A DNA stretch of 64,000 nt from Zonotrichia leucophrys gambelii (Eukaryota > Chordata > Aves > Passeriformes > Passerellidae): positions 27,948,599 to 28,012,598 of the forward strand of contig NC_088177.1 in the NCBI RefSeq assembly GCF_028769735.1, given 5' to 3'. Below, piece by piece: positions 14,693 through 26,640 of this stretch. A program made the translations under genes and the position numbers. The notes under the pieces were generated by a model. It saw only the letters and a list, made by a program, of their open reading frames with translations, ran no database searches and was not told the DNA's origin. Every line of letters begins with the position of its first letter. Within the stretch, counting starts at the first letter, position 1.

Positions 14693-15639
14693 CCCCTGCA
14701 TTCTAATTTCCTTTTGATCTGTAGCTGGGTTGCTGCATACCCTGGATGGTAACATGACTTGTCAGGATGCCAGAAATGTAAAGCCTCTAATTTTTTGGAG
14801 TGCCATGGTTTTTTAGTGAATTTTCTGGGGAAAAAATGGTTTATTACTTTGTAGCTATCAAGAAAATCATCACATACAGCTGTTTTTGTTTCTCAGCTCA
14901 CTGTTATCTGCACTGATAGGGAGAATTTATATCCAGCAGAAGCCATGTACCTCGTCAACTTTTACTAAGCATCTGTTGGTACCTCACTGATTTTAAGCTA
15001 ATAACTGATGGAATGCTGTCATGACAGAGCAGTCAAAATTCAGGCAAACTGCATTTGCCCTAAAAGATGCTATTTGTTTCTGTAAGAAAGCACAGTTTGG
15101 AAATTACATCTGAGCAATCTAATTTCAAATTCTTCATAGCAATCACAAAATAATTCAGCTTTCAAATGAGTGGAGGCAAACAAGATATGTGAAGTTATTT
15201 TTCACAAATTGTCCTGCCATTGGGATTTTTCAGACATTATTATTGAGCCATGTTAATGACTTAATGTTTACAGACAACTTCTCCTTGGGTGTATTCTAGT
15301 CATTCTCCAGCAGTTAATTGCCTGTTCCATTCACATATGGAACTCTAGCACATGGACTCCTGCAATGTGAGGGTCCATAGGTCCAGCCCTTCTTTATACT
15401 CAGCACTGATCATATACTCAATGTTTAACAAGTTCTGAATATGGCTTAGTTTTATCACGCTTTCCGTTCTGAATGTCTTTCTCAGCTTGGACTTTCCCTC
15501 TAACATCTTTCTTTGCAATTTGTTCTCTTAGCTATCTTTATGGCTATGTGCTTTATGTAAATCCACAGTGATACTGCTTTTGCTTTCTTCTTTTCATCAG
15601 CCATAAGAAAATATTTTCTGGTGTTTTCAGAAGGTTTCC

Positions 15640-15790
15640 TCACAACCTTCCTCCTTTCCTCATCTCAGTAAAATTAATGCTGAATTCTCTGAACCTATTC
15701 AAGTCTTCCTAAAGCATCTTTCCTGTCCCTCTACTTTGTGTATGATTGGTCATCACCTCCTGTACTTCTCATACTTTCAAATGATGAAAT
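15640..15790 (-). mobile_element. possible very old CR1 3'-region fragment
   Basis: Read on the plus strand, this stretch loosely follows the antisense order of a CR1 3' region: a 'GCTGAA..TCT' stretch, then 'TTC..GTCTTCCT', a 'CATC..TTT' stretch, and a 'CTCCTGTACTTCTC' stretch resembling the usual 'CTCCTCTGGACTTGCTCC'. Divergence is high and there is no intact 3' terminal repeat. The match is by eye to known family patterns and may be chance in pyrimidine-rich DNA. Confidence 0.3.
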
Positions 15791-17920
15791 TATGATTTGA
15801 TGAGGCATTAGTTCCAGGGAAATGGTGATATTGAGTCTGTGTTTGTCCACCAGGTATTTAACAGAACAAAGCCAGTCACAGATTTTAAATGTTATTTGGT
15901 ACTTCTTGAGTTTATACTTGAAGTTGTTCTCCAGGCTTTTTGTGTGCATGTAGAACTATTTAATGTAACCAGAGGCTTTAAACCAAAGACAAACGTAAAT
16001 AAAAATGTGCCACAAAAATGGCAACTAAGAAACTGGACAATTTCTCAATCCCTTATGTCAGTAGTTTGCCTAAGAATGAGTAAAAACTTTCAAATTTAGC
16101 CCAACATGATGAATTGGTCAAACATGCTCAGCAACCTGATCATAAAGCTTACCTTGCCTGAGCTGGGGCTTGGACTACAGTGTTCCTGAGGTCCTTTCAC
16201 ATCTGAATTGCCTTATGATATTTTTGTGAGTTGATGAGAATGAATGATTGATTGAGATATCTGTGATACCTGGAATGCATTTGCTGGCCCATATGCTGTT
16301 GTGATTGTTAAGAGATACCAGTGCTCATGGGGCAACTTTAAAGGGTGTTTTAGTGCACTAACTCACTTCTGTCACCAGTTTTCTGCTTAGTGGATACTTA
16401 TGTGTTACAAACTAATATCCAATAAATTTTGTCAAGATCCAGCACATTAGTTGGTTCTGGAACCTGAGCATATAATTTGAAGAAACATTAAATTTTCTGC
16501 ATGTACATATTCCCTACCCATGACCACACAAAACTACTGGAAAAAATGTATCTGTTATGTTTCAAAGCAGAGAACTGTATCTATTTCCTGATTTTATCCA
16601 TAGTTGCATCCTAATACAAATATCTATTCTATTTTGATTTCATACCCCCAGGCAAATGCATTTAACTGCAGTGCACTGGCTGAGAGCTCTGTTTCACATT
16701 CTGTACTAGGATATAAGGTTTTTAAGAACATACAAAGTGTTCACTTGTGGATTCAATCATGGCAGTGTGCCTGGGAGCAGCATTGCAGCCTCTCCAGAGC
16801 AAACTTAAATGATTTAGTGTAAAATTTAGACTATAGCACAAATGAAAACTAGGAGAAAAATGTCAATAAAATTGCAAGGGAGAAGTAAAGACTCTTCTAG
16901 CACCTTGAAACATTAGCAATTTTATTCAGAAGAAATTGCAGTATATGCACACTTCCGCTGCATGAAAGGTCATGAATCTGCCTTCTACACTCAGTTGAGC
17001 TATTATATTAAATAAGAAAATTCACCCTGGCTGCGGCCGTACTTATGTACATCTCTGTATGCTTCCCAAGGGAATATTGGAAGAAGGGATGGCTGTAATA
17101 TATTCTCTCTCACCCATGCACCCTTGCTAATCACAGCCCTTATTTGCCAAGAAAATAGACAAACAAAGAAAGTTGTATTCTTAAGTAACATCAGAAGTAT
17201 TTTGAGAAAATCAAAAGTATAAAGTCAAACTCTGCTGAAATTGCAATTATATGCTCCCTTCAGCCAGGATGCCCATATTTATGGGCAGTCATACCTGGAG
17301 AGGTATCCAGGCCCTAACACTCCAACTCAACGCACGTAGTGTTTCTCTGGCACACCTACCTTGATGCCCATCTGCTGGAGTGGCATTGTGCCACTTGCAA
17401 GGTAATAACACAAATTCAGCCAAAGATACTTGCCAAGCACAAACAAGTTTGTAAGCTGAAACTTCAAAACACAGTGCTGTGAAAGATCTTTTCCTCTAAG
17501 ATCCCTTTGGGAAAACACCCACCATGTTATTCCTATATGCATGGGTTTCAGTACTCAATGCCATGTCTTTTCATATCAAGTATCAGATACACACAATGGA
17601 ATGCTATTGTTATCCCAAAATAAACAGCATTTGCTCTAGGAGGTTGGTGAGACTGAAGTGGAGCTATACAATCTCAGTAGCAATCAAGAGGATACTCAAA
17701 GCAATAATAACAACAATAATCTTAAGAATAATAATGGTAGTAGCATTACAACTGCATTGCTAGCTGGTATAGAAGACAGAGCAGCTAAGGAGTTAAAAAC
17801 CTGATTTTCATTACCCATTCTCAGTTGCTCTTGTGTCTATTAAATTTTCACTGTAATGACTCTTAAATTGTAATAAGGAAAAATTCAGTAATTTCTAGCC
17901 AATGTAACAGTAACAGGCTG
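15791..17920. other. noncoding spacer, nothing recognised
   Basis: AT-rich DNA with short overlapping open frames on both strands, none with a recognisable domain. A small AAT/AAC-rich patch lies near 17700-17735. No CpG enrichment and no clear repeat family were seen. Confidence 0.6.
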
Positions 17921-18400
17921 AAGTTGAAAAGAACCTCAGGAGTTTGTCTAGTCCAACTCCTTTGCTCAATGGTTGGTCATTGAGCTCTAGCAACCTAGAG
18001 CCAGTTGCTAAGGGCCGTCTCAAGCTGGGAGCTGAGTATCTCTAAGGATGGAAACTTCACAGCCTCTCTGATCAACTTGCTTCAGTGTTTGATTATCATC
18101 ACAGTAAAACGGCAGGTTTTTATGTTTAAATGAAATTTCCTATATTTCAATTTGTGTCCATTGCCTCTTGTCTTTCCACCAAATACCATTGGCCTAATTT
18201 ACTTTTTGCTCTCTCTTAAGGTACTTATACACACTGATGAGACATTGAGCATTCGTCTCTCTCGGCCTCTCCTCATAAAGATGCTCCAAAGCCTTAATCA
18301 CATCCTTGGCCTGTTGCTGGATGAGCCTCAGTAAGTCTATCTTTCCTTCTTTCTTTTCTATGTAGGAAAAAATTAGAGAAGCCAAAGCTCTGTTCGTATG
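17921..18400 (-). mobile_element. CR1 LINE 3'-end fragment, minus strand
   Basis: Read on the plus strand this gives the antisense of an avian CR1 3' end in the expected order: a 'GAAAAGAACCTCAGGAG..GTCTAGTCCAACTCC' block, a 'GGAAACTTCACAGCCTCTCTG' block (the counterpart of the 'GGATGGGGCATCCACAACTTCTCTGG' block), a 'TTCAGTGTTTGATTATCATCACAGTAAAA' block, then 'CCATTGCCTCTTGTC' and a 'CTCTCTCGGCCTCTCCTCATAAAGATGCTCCAAAGCC' block split by substitutions. Divergence is moderate. Beyond about 18400 the resemblance stops, and the sequence changes to CR1 reverse-transcriptase coding sequence in the opposite orientation (from about 18464). The two pieces may be one rearranged insertion. Confidence 0.85.
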
Positions 18401-18433
18401 TAATTTGGCAACTTTTGTAAAGGAAAATAAAAA

Positions 18434-18463
18434 TGTTAATATGTTTCTACAAACATATTAACA
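18434..18463. repeat. perfect 13-bp inverted repeat at CR1 junction
   Basis: TGTTAATATGTTT (18434-18446) is exactly reverse-complemented at 18451-18463 around a CTAC spacer. It sits in the short gap between the minus-strand CR1 3' fragment and the plus-strand CR1 coding fragment, that is, at the inversion point. It may be a by-product of the event that joined the two pieces, or filler DNA. Confidence 0.85.
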
Positions 18464-19297
18464 GCAAAAGGAAGGGTAAGACCAACCTTAATGGATGCAG
18501 AAGGGAATTTAGTAACTGCAGATGAGAAGAAGGTGGAAGTGCTTAATGCCTTCCTTGCCTCAGCCTTTAGTGGGAAGATGGCTTGTCCCCAGGACAACTG
18601 TCCTCTTGGGTTGGTGGATGGTGCCAGGGAGCAGAATGGTCTCCCTGTTATACAGAAGGAGGCAGTCAGAGAACTGCTGAGCTGCTTGGATGTTCATAAA
18701 TCTATGGAACTACATGGGATCCACCCCAGGGTGATGAGGGAACTGGCAGATGAGCTTGTGAAGCCACTGCCCATCATTTACCAACAGTCCTGGCTCACTG
18801 GTGAAGTTCCAGATGACTGGAAGCTGGCCATGTGATGCCCGTTCACAAAAAGGGTGGGAAGGGGGATCCTGGTTATTATAGGCCAGTTTCCTGACCTCAA
18901 TACCTGGTAAGGTAATGGAACGGTTTATATTGAGTGTCATCACAGAACACTTACAGGATGGCCAGGGTCACAGACCCAGCCAGCAGGGGTTTAGGAGGGG
19001 CAGGTTTTGTTTGACCATCCTGGTCTCCTTTTATGACCAGGTGACCCACCTGTGGATGTTGTCCATTTGAACTTCAGCAAGGCTTTGAGGCTGTCTCCCA
19101 CAGAACACTCCTGGAAAAGCTGCAGCCCAGGGCTGGGACAGGAGCACTCTGTGCTGGGTTAGGAACTGGATGGCCAGCCCAGAGAGTGGTGGCGAGCAGT
19201 GCTGCATCCAGCTGGGGCCAGTCACCAGTGGTGTCCCCCAGGGGTCTGTGCTGGGGCCAGTTCTGTTCAATATTTTTATTGACCACATAGATGAGTC
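18464..19297 (+). mobile_element. CR1 LINE ORF2 fragment (reverse transcriptase), decayed
   Basis: An open frame at 18491-18835 encodes a CR1-type segment between endonuclease and reverse transcriptase. Recognisable pieces include EVLNAFLASAFSGK and HPRVMRELADELVKPL, followed by a GEVPDDWK block. Past a stop the homology continues with frameshifts: a degraded 'KGG..DPG.YRPVS' block around 18850-18895, a 'VDVVHLNFSKA' block around 19055-19085 (counterpart of the DVVYLDFSKAFDTV catalytic region, with the key D replaced by N), and a '[17 protein letters not shown]' block around 19220-19275. The FADD catalytic region and everything 3' of it are missing. Stops and frameshifts make it dead. The orientation is opposite to the 3'-end fragment just upstream. 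Confidence 0.92.
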
Positions 19298-22014
19298 TTG
19301 TAAATAAGGCAAACTTACTAATAAAAGACTCTCTACTGAGTCTCATAGAGGGTGGTTTAGCTTCATATTTGTATTATCTACATCTTCCTCACTAAAATTT
19401 AAACCTCCAAGCATTTAGGAACTTGAATGCTTGACTTTTTCTTCATAAATATATTTCATGTTTTGAGAGAAAACACAGATATTCCTATCTTCCCTGCATA
19501 ACTTTTAATGAAGTTTTTATCCTGCTTAGTTCTTTCAGATACTGACAAGCAAAAGCAAATTTCAAGATTTTCTACAGTTTTGGTATAGAAAACACTGTTG
19601 TTTTTTTCATAGTTCCATCACAGAAAATCTAGAACAAAAACCCCCATACACGTTAAATTAAAAAAAAAATCTGCACAGGAGAGTAACACAGGACTGAACT
19701 AAAGACTGACCAGGGCTTGGGAGGAGGAGTCACTCACCATATACAATAACTGTCTCTCCAGAGATGGGGAAGGCATGACCTTTGCATACTTTATGGGGAA
19801 CTGGATATAGACCCTTGATCCAGTGACTATGAAAGCAAGCTATTGAACACATTTCCAATAATAGCAACTTTAGCAAGTGAAAAAAAATGTTTTCAAAAAA
19901 GAAGTACAGAAAAAATAACAAATTAATTTGTTCTGTATGTAATAATGGATGAAATTCCAAGATATTATTGCATATTACATTTCTTTAAGTAAAGGTAAGA
20001 AGACTAATTTAAAGTAAATGATATGCAAAGGATGGGTTTTGGCACACTTGGACCTGTAGACTTGGTCTAACCCAGCTGACAGCACACATTCCTTTTTCTA
20101 ACTTGAGTAAAAAGGTATTATTTGTACATTCTGAAGCCTATCTTGAAGAAAAATTAGAAAGAGGACTGTCAAGAATTCTGATTAATTCAAACTACTTTGT
20201 CAAATCATTAACTGTGGCCAGTTTGGCAATGGTCCAAAACAAAAAATTCTGCAAAGTTCTTACTAGTACTTGAAATGGAGGAAAGTCATTAACAGAGGGA
20301 GGAGATTCGTCTGGGGTAAAAGGAAGGGGGTGGTGGTGGTGATGGAAAGGTTAAAAGAAAGGGAAAAATGTGACAGAAAATTATTTTGTTTAAAAGCTGG
20401 CATTTGGTATTTTCAAAGGGCAAAATGTATTTTTTGTTTTATGACAAATGAATGTAAAAATGTGCATGCCTTGTGGCCTAGAGGACAAAACAGTAGGATC
20501 AATGTTCTTTTTGTACTCTATGAAGCTCGAGATTAAAGTCCCCACTGATAAACTGAACATTCTTTAAAAGTGACCAGAAGCAAACAGTGTCTGTTTGCTG
20601 CTACTTTATTAGAAAGATACCACTGAGAATAGCTAAGAATACTATTTGATCTTAAACAGGTTGACCAAATTATTGCAGTTGGCTCCAGTACATGAGATGC
20701 CTTCTGCAAATTATTGTTTCTGGTTATAAACCTTTATAATATCTCAGAATGAATTATGTATGTATTTCATGTTTTCTTTTCTTTTATCAGCCTTGATGTT
20801 CTCATTTCAAGTTTCACCCTAGCCTCCTAATAATGCAATATTGAGGCCATTCAGACACTAATTATGCCTCCATGGCTTTCTTGAAATGACTAAATCAGCA
20901 TCAGTTCTATAATTATCAGGAGTAAGTTTGTATCTGTGCCTCACACCACATGAAAAGCACAACTTTAAATGATTTATGAATATATGCATCTGTAACATCG
21001 AATGGGCACTTTCTAATACTATACATACAAGAGGCATAGAGATATTTCAAACATATGTTCACCTGTATGTATGTTCTCAGCTTCACTGAACTCTGCTGGG
21101 TAGCTTACACAAACACAGTCTGACTGTATAAAAATTATTGCAATGTTGTTTTCTTAATAGATGTATGTGTGAGATACCATCAAAATGTTTATATTTAAGC
21201 ATCCTGACTATTTAGATAGAACAAAATATAAGCAAGCGTTCATCAAGCCTAGTGTTCAGACTTGATAATTTCCTAATTTTCTTTATATAAACTCTAGCAA
21301 GAATGACTGGCAGGACAGAAAGAAGTATACATATACAAATGCAATTTCTCTATATTTTCATTGTTCTCCCTTTGAATTATTGATGTTGCCAGTAGTCATT
21401 TGTCAAGAAATCAAGATACATATACTGTAGTGTTACATTTCTGTATGTTTGTAAACTGTGCTGCATAATGCTTATATTTCAAGTAAAAGCAAAAATAAAA
21501 GAAGACTACTGTAAAATAAATAATATTCCTCAATTTTTAAAAACAAATTTGTAAAGAATAATAAACATTCAACTTAAAAATAATACATAAAGAGAGCATA
21601 TAGACAGCTTTGAGTCACTAATACTCTACAGAATCCCCTGTGCATTTGGGAGCTGATAAAGATAAGTAGAGCTACACAACACAGCATCTTGTGAGATGGC
21701 ACAGAACCTCATAGCCCACTTTGGTCTCTGATGACAACTGATTTCTGAATTTCTCTCCTCCCTCCTTTCCTCTCTTTCAATACAGATTCTTTGTTTTGTA
21801 TGAAAAGTTGTGCTGATCACTAGTATTTTATGACCTACATTATTACCCTCTAGGTAGCAGAATGATAGTGCCAAACTAATTATTGCATTGTCTAATTTTA
21901 AATCCAGGTCTAGCGAGATTAACAACTTGCACATTAATTCTGAGCATCAACAGTGCACCTAACATAATGCAATTTTAAATGAAAGAAGCCTGCTCTGAAA
22001 ACTTTTATATACTT
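19298..22014. other. noncoding DNA, nothing recognised
   Basis: AT-rich sequence with A/T homopolymer patches and no recognisable coding or repeat family. The first bases (19298-19309) resemble 17868-17878 and could be the far copy of an imperfect target-site duplication around the composite CR1 insertion. Confidence 0.55.
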
Positions 22015-22103
22015 TCATCTGGATCACCAGCTAATGTAAATTACTACAGCACCATTAACTTCAATGGAACTATGCCAGTCTTCCCAACTGGATGATTTGG
22101 CCT
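22015..22103. repeat. old palindromic repeat (CATTAACTTCAATGG centre)
   Basis: An imperfect inverted repeat centred on ATTAACTTCAATGG. The left arm contains GGATCACCAGCTAATGTAAATT and the right arm contains AATGGAACTATGCCAG and AACTGGATGATTTGGCC. Palindromes of the form 'GGATC..CAGCTG.TGTAAAT....CATTGACTTCAATGG....' are a widespread old repeat type in reptile and bird genomes. I recognise the pattern but not a secure family name. It is noncoding and probably MITE-like. A half copy may lie at 36338-36385. Confidence 0.55.
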
Positions 22104-23370
22104 TTTTTTTAATTCAGGAAGTGTTTCTGGTTTGAGCCATGTGAATGTCAGAGGGGAAAACACTGATTTCACTTATAAATGTAAGATCTCATCTACGTAA
22201 GCCCAGAACGTGTCTGTTAAACTCAGTGGATTAATTCCAGATTTTCATCCCTGTAAATGAGATCAGAATTGGCTTGGAATGTGCTTTTGGTTCCTTGACA
22301 TACTCCTCCCCCAATACAAACAACTCTGAGTATAGAGAAGGATTTTTCAGTTCTTCCTAATTAAAATGTAAAAGATAAAAAAAAGATAGAAAAAGAAGGA
22401 CATTCACAGTCATGGAAAGTGTGAAAACTGCTTTGTAGATAGGTAGAAAACCAGACTTGGCAATGTGTCCTTACTTGCTGTTTCATCCTGCTAATTTTTG
22501 TGAAGAAACTTATGTGTTGGAAAAACATAGAAGCTCCCTGTATCTGAATGCTGTCAACAGCCAGGCAAATTTGGATCTAAAATGTACTTTCGGATCCTAA
22601 AAAAAAAAATACTAATTTCATGTACTGAAAAGAGAAACAGTCCTGGATAAGTGCTGAACTGTGTCAATTTAGCCAGAAAATAAAGTAATTGTGTAACACA
22701 GTGGGTATAAAGTTTCATTTCATTAGAAAGCTACTGAATTGAAGAGTCTTAGACTATTTAACTATCCTTCCAGCTGCATGGAAAGAAAAAATGTCATCAA
22801 CAATCTCCTCCCCATATATTTGCCATAATAACTGGCAAAAAACATATAATAAAAACAATTAGTTTGGCATATTATACCCCCAGAATCAGAATCTTATACA
22901 CCCAAGGTTGTGGTATTAATGGCATCCTCTGCATGGCTGCTGTAGGCTGTGTTGACCCCCATGATAATATTCTGAGGTACTTTGACTCATATTTAATTCT
23001 GATTAAGTTGTGCAATTGTATCAATTTAAGGTCAAGGTCTTGAGTAAATTCTTTTGTGAGAACTAGTAGCAGGTCTTTTAAAATTAAAAAGACTCACGTG
23101 TCTAATAGTCTTATGAGAATAGAATTACAAACGATGATCTTTAAAATAAATTGTAATTTTATGGATACTTATTAAGACAATTTATTGTAATTTGCTATAA
23201 GAACTGCTGCCAGTTTAGTGACTTGTAACAGAAGAAAAGAATGCAGCAGCTACTAATTTTTGTCCTTACTTTTGGTATTGTTGATTTGAAATGGGGAGAA
23301 GGTTTCTACAGGATTTTTAAGGTTTGTGATGTCTTACTGTGCAGTAAGAATGACCTGCAAGTTGTCATGC
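22104..23370. other. noncoding DNA, nothing recognised
   Basis: An AT-rich spacer with a few homopolymers. No gene, promoter or repeat family was recognised. Confidence 0.55.
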
Positions 23371-23374
23371 TCTG

Positions 23375-23495
23375 GCCCTGATCCAGCAAAGCACTTAAGT
23401 GTGTGCTTAACTTTGAGCATTCGAGTTCCATTTACTGTAACGTGATTACTCATGTGCACAAAATTAAGCACATACTTAAGTGCCTTATTGACTAC
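23375..23495. repeat. old palindromic repeat (GCACTTAAGT..GTGCTTAA)
   Basis: A long imperfect inverted repeat. The arm at 23391-23425 begins GCACTTAAGTGTGTGCTTAA and the arm at 23448-23483, read in reverse, begins GCACTTAAGTATGTGCTTAA. The arms are about 80% identical around a 22-base centre, and the outer left end reads GGCCCTGATCCAGCAAA. This matches a very common old amniote palindrome whose arms read 'CTGATC.TGCAAA..CTTA.GCA.GTGCTTAA'. It is noncoding and probably a MITE remnant. A second, more degraded copy with the same right arm is at 57431-57490. Confidence 0.7.
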
Positions 23496-26318
23496 AGTCA
23501 GTGCTGTGCATTTAGCAAATTTGATCTTTCTAAGGAAGTTAGAAGAAGAAAGTACAAGTTAGCAAGATTTAATTGTTATACTACACACAGTGGCGTAGGA
23601 TGCTCCTTCTAATAGCACAAAACCCAACAGTATTAATTTACTTTGTTAAGTTTTTTATACTCTAAGTGAGACAAAATGTGTCTTGTAATGGAAGAATAGC
23701 ATATGTAGAACAGCTGTGTTACTCAGGTTATCTGAATAGAGGTGTTTGAATAGTGTTTTCTTCTTCTTCAAAAATGTAAAATAAAGTTGTCTGAAATGTT
23801 GGTGCTTTTGCACGTTGGAAATGTATTTTATTTTGGGTATTTGATTAAGGCTCATAAACATGACATTCTTAACAATTAATACCTAGCAAGAATTAAAAAA
23901 ATATTTCATTTGTTTAAAAACCTGTAGAGAATGAAAAGCTTTAGAGATGACTGCACAGATAGATTGATAATGTTATTTCAAGTCTTGAATACACCCACAT
24001 CAACACCAAAGGCAATGTTTAAAACATTAATAATTAATTATTATATATATTGTATTATAAGTCATAAACCTTGTTTTAATTTTACTATAAAAATAATTTC
24101 ATACTGTGAAGATCAATAACATGGTGTCGGGGTGTTACTTAGAGGAGGATATTTGTCTAAGAGTAAGGGAAATTTTAGACATTAAAAGAAAAAAGGTGAG
24201 TAAAAGTTGCTTCTAAAGCAACAGCAAATAAAACCCTGTGGGTATTTTATCAGACATGCAGATCCTATAGCATGTAATTTTTTAAGGAAACTTTTTCATG
24301 TGTGTGTGTGACTTTGAGCAAGTCCACTGCTCTGCTAAATTTTTTTCCCCTTTGATTTTAAAGTTGATTCCATTGTAGGGTAAATTAGAGATATTTTAAC
24401 GTACATTCCAAGATGAGATACAAAGACTTTTTGTTATCAAGGGCTTGGAAAAAGCACTTGGGAAAAAAATTGCAAGCATACTATTGTTTGATTTTTTACT
24501 GTTCCCTGATCCACTCACTCGCCAAGATAAAATGTTGGGGTTTTATTTTTTTTTTTTCTTTCTAGACACTGTCTAAATTAAGTCATTAAGTATTAAGGAT
24601 TATGTAAAATACATTTCTGTTATTGGTAATCATTAATTGTGGGTTTTCTTGGGGCATATTTAGAGTCAAAGTTTCATTGTAAGAACCTGTTTCCAGTTGC
24701 TTGTTGTTTGTCAAACATAAACAACTGGGCAGCAATTTTCATGCCTAATATCTGCCTTGGGCTATTTTTTCAAAACTTTCAGCAAATATGGTCAGCTGAT
24801 TCTCAGAATGCACTGAGGGAAAATCTGGTTTGCTCATGTTAAGAAATTTTTGAAATATTTTGTTGACTAATAGCTTGTAGTTTGGCTTGGTGCTTGGGAA
24901 GGCATATTCCTCTACCACCACACCAGCCTATGAAAATCTTCCTAAGTCTGGAGAAATCTGAGCCTCTGTAAAACTGTTTGCATATTTCATTTACCATTTC
25001 TTCAAAGATTCTGTATGCAGTAGGTGCATCCTTTCCTGGGGCTTGCAAATATGAGCAGGACTTGCTCTCAGTTTTCTCTTTTCAATTGCCAGTGGTGCTA
25101 AAGAGAAATAAAGATAATAAGAGTGTCCATCCGATGTTCTCAGTCTTCCTCCTGCAAATCACCAGAAAACATGGAATAAGAAGCAGCTTGATCAGAATTC
25201 AGAAAAGGGAGACCATCAAGGTAAGTGAAAATAAGAAAAGCAACAAAAGAAATGTGTCCAGACACAGGAAAAAGGCACAAGTCAAAGGTCATAAAATGTG
25301 ATGGTAGTTTAGGACAAGGACTTATGAATGAGACTGGTATTAGACAGGGGTGCAAATGGGAAGGACTGCGATTAAGATATGGAATCAGGGAGAAAGATGC
25401 TGCCACCAAGGCAAAGAGAGTATTTGTAAGGCTAAGGAGGAGTTAGAGACAGGAAAAAGAGGAAGAATGTATTCCTAGCTGTCATTCTTGTGTTTTGGTC
25501 TTGTTGGACTGTTAAATGTCTCTGAATTCTTCTGGCCTTGTGTGGGCACCTCATCTTCCTCTAGTTCAAATAAGGAGAAGGTTTTTTAAGTGAGAACAAG
25601 TTATTAATGTATTTGTTAAGTCAAACTACAGGGATTAGTGTGGTCCTTAAGCACTTAATGAACCAGACTGTGAAAAACAAAAGACAGAGAACAAAAGCCC
25701 TAAAAACATTCAATTCCTTCCTAGAGTTCCCCAAGAGGAACTTTCTGCATTAAAGCTTGGTTTAAAAAAATGGAAAAATTGTAGTAAAAGTGCATTTGTG
25801 ACCAGGGTAAAAAGTATTAAGCACTCAAAATTCAAGAAATGCCAGAAGGCATATGTCTTTTCAGATATTTATGTGACAAACATCTATATATTGTTCTGTT
25901 ATACAGAGCACTTGCTAAATTAATATTTTTTTGTCAGATACAGTGAACAACTTCTCCTCCAGGACTAAAATGGAAAATAGAAGTGACTTCAGAGGACCAA
26001 TACTTTTATGATGCCAAAAGCATCAAATATTCAGCAAGATTGTAGAGAATGACCAGTGAAGGGTTTGTCCAGAAATCTCACTGAAATCAAGGTGTTTGAT
26101 TAATACAGAAGGGGAAATGTACAAAGAAGCGAACAAAAATATCGGAAATGCTATCTCTTTAAAACCCCAGAATTTAACCCAAAGTAGTTACAAGTCATAG
26201 AAGTCATGTATTTTTACACTGGCATAGCTAAAATGCAAAAATGCCTCTATGGACAGATGTTCTCTGTATAATTTTTTTTCTTTCTGATACAGTCAGGAGT
26301 TACATGAAACATGGCCTA
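23496..26318. other. noncoding DNA, nothing recognised
   Basis: AT-rich. Short open frames around 24839-25450 on both strands have slightly richer composition but no domain I recognise and no frame dominance. A T-run lies near 24543-24557. Confidence 0.55.
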
Positions 26319-26640
26319 TGATCATAGAATTAGAGTGATTTTGGAAAGGATCTAAAAGTTTGTCTAGCTCCAATTCCCCTGCCATGGGCAGGCACACCTC
26401 CCACTAGAACTGCTTACTCAAAGCCTCACCAAGCATGGCCTTGAACACCTCTGGGAATGAGGCATCCACAGCTTTTCTTGGTGATCCATTCCAGTGTCTA
26501 CTTCTTCACAGTAAAATACTTCTTCCTAATATCTAATCTGAGCATACCCCCTTTTAGTTTGAGAGATCAAGTGATGTTTTGTTAGATTAGGTACTGGCCA
26601 GTACCTAAACCAGCAGGCTGTGTGCTAAGGGGTCCAGGAA
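26319..26640 (-). mobile_element. CR1 LINE 3'-end copy, 5'-truncated, minus strand
   Basis: The left edge reads GATCATAGAATTAG, the antisense of the CR1 terminal ATTCTATG-type repeat. Then come the expected antisense blocks: 'GTTTGTCTAGCTCCAATTCC', 'CTGCCATGGGCAGGCACACC', 'AAGCCTCACCAAGCATGGCC', 'TTGAACACCTCTGGGAATGA', 'GGCATCCACAGCTTTTC', and 'TTCTTCCTAATATCTAATCT'. This is the last few hundred bases of a CR1 (C-terminus of ORF2 and 3' UTR), 5'-truncated as most CR1 copies are. Similarity is higher than for the 17.9 kb copy, so it is probably younger. The right boundary is uncertain beyond about 26570. Confidence 0.93.

Larger units (their letters stand above)
1..15600. other. noncoding AT-rich DNA, no gene recognised
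   Basis: The open frames here are short (at most about 120 codons), overlap on both strands and show no protein family I recognise. The sequence has ordinary vertebrate intergenic or intronic composition, with scattered A- or T-runs. Slightly more complex, less AT-rich stretches occur around 600-1000, 2250-2480 and 3600-4000, but I cannot assign them. The distinct structures inside (GT-rich tract, CRE motif, inverted repeat, homopolymers) are listed separately. It could be upstream intergenic DNA or an intron of an upstream transcript. Confidence 0.7.

Noticed and set aside
24839..25446. Overlapping frames of 60-107 codons on both strands
   Set aside because: No domain, and both strands open over the same region, so no evidence for coding.
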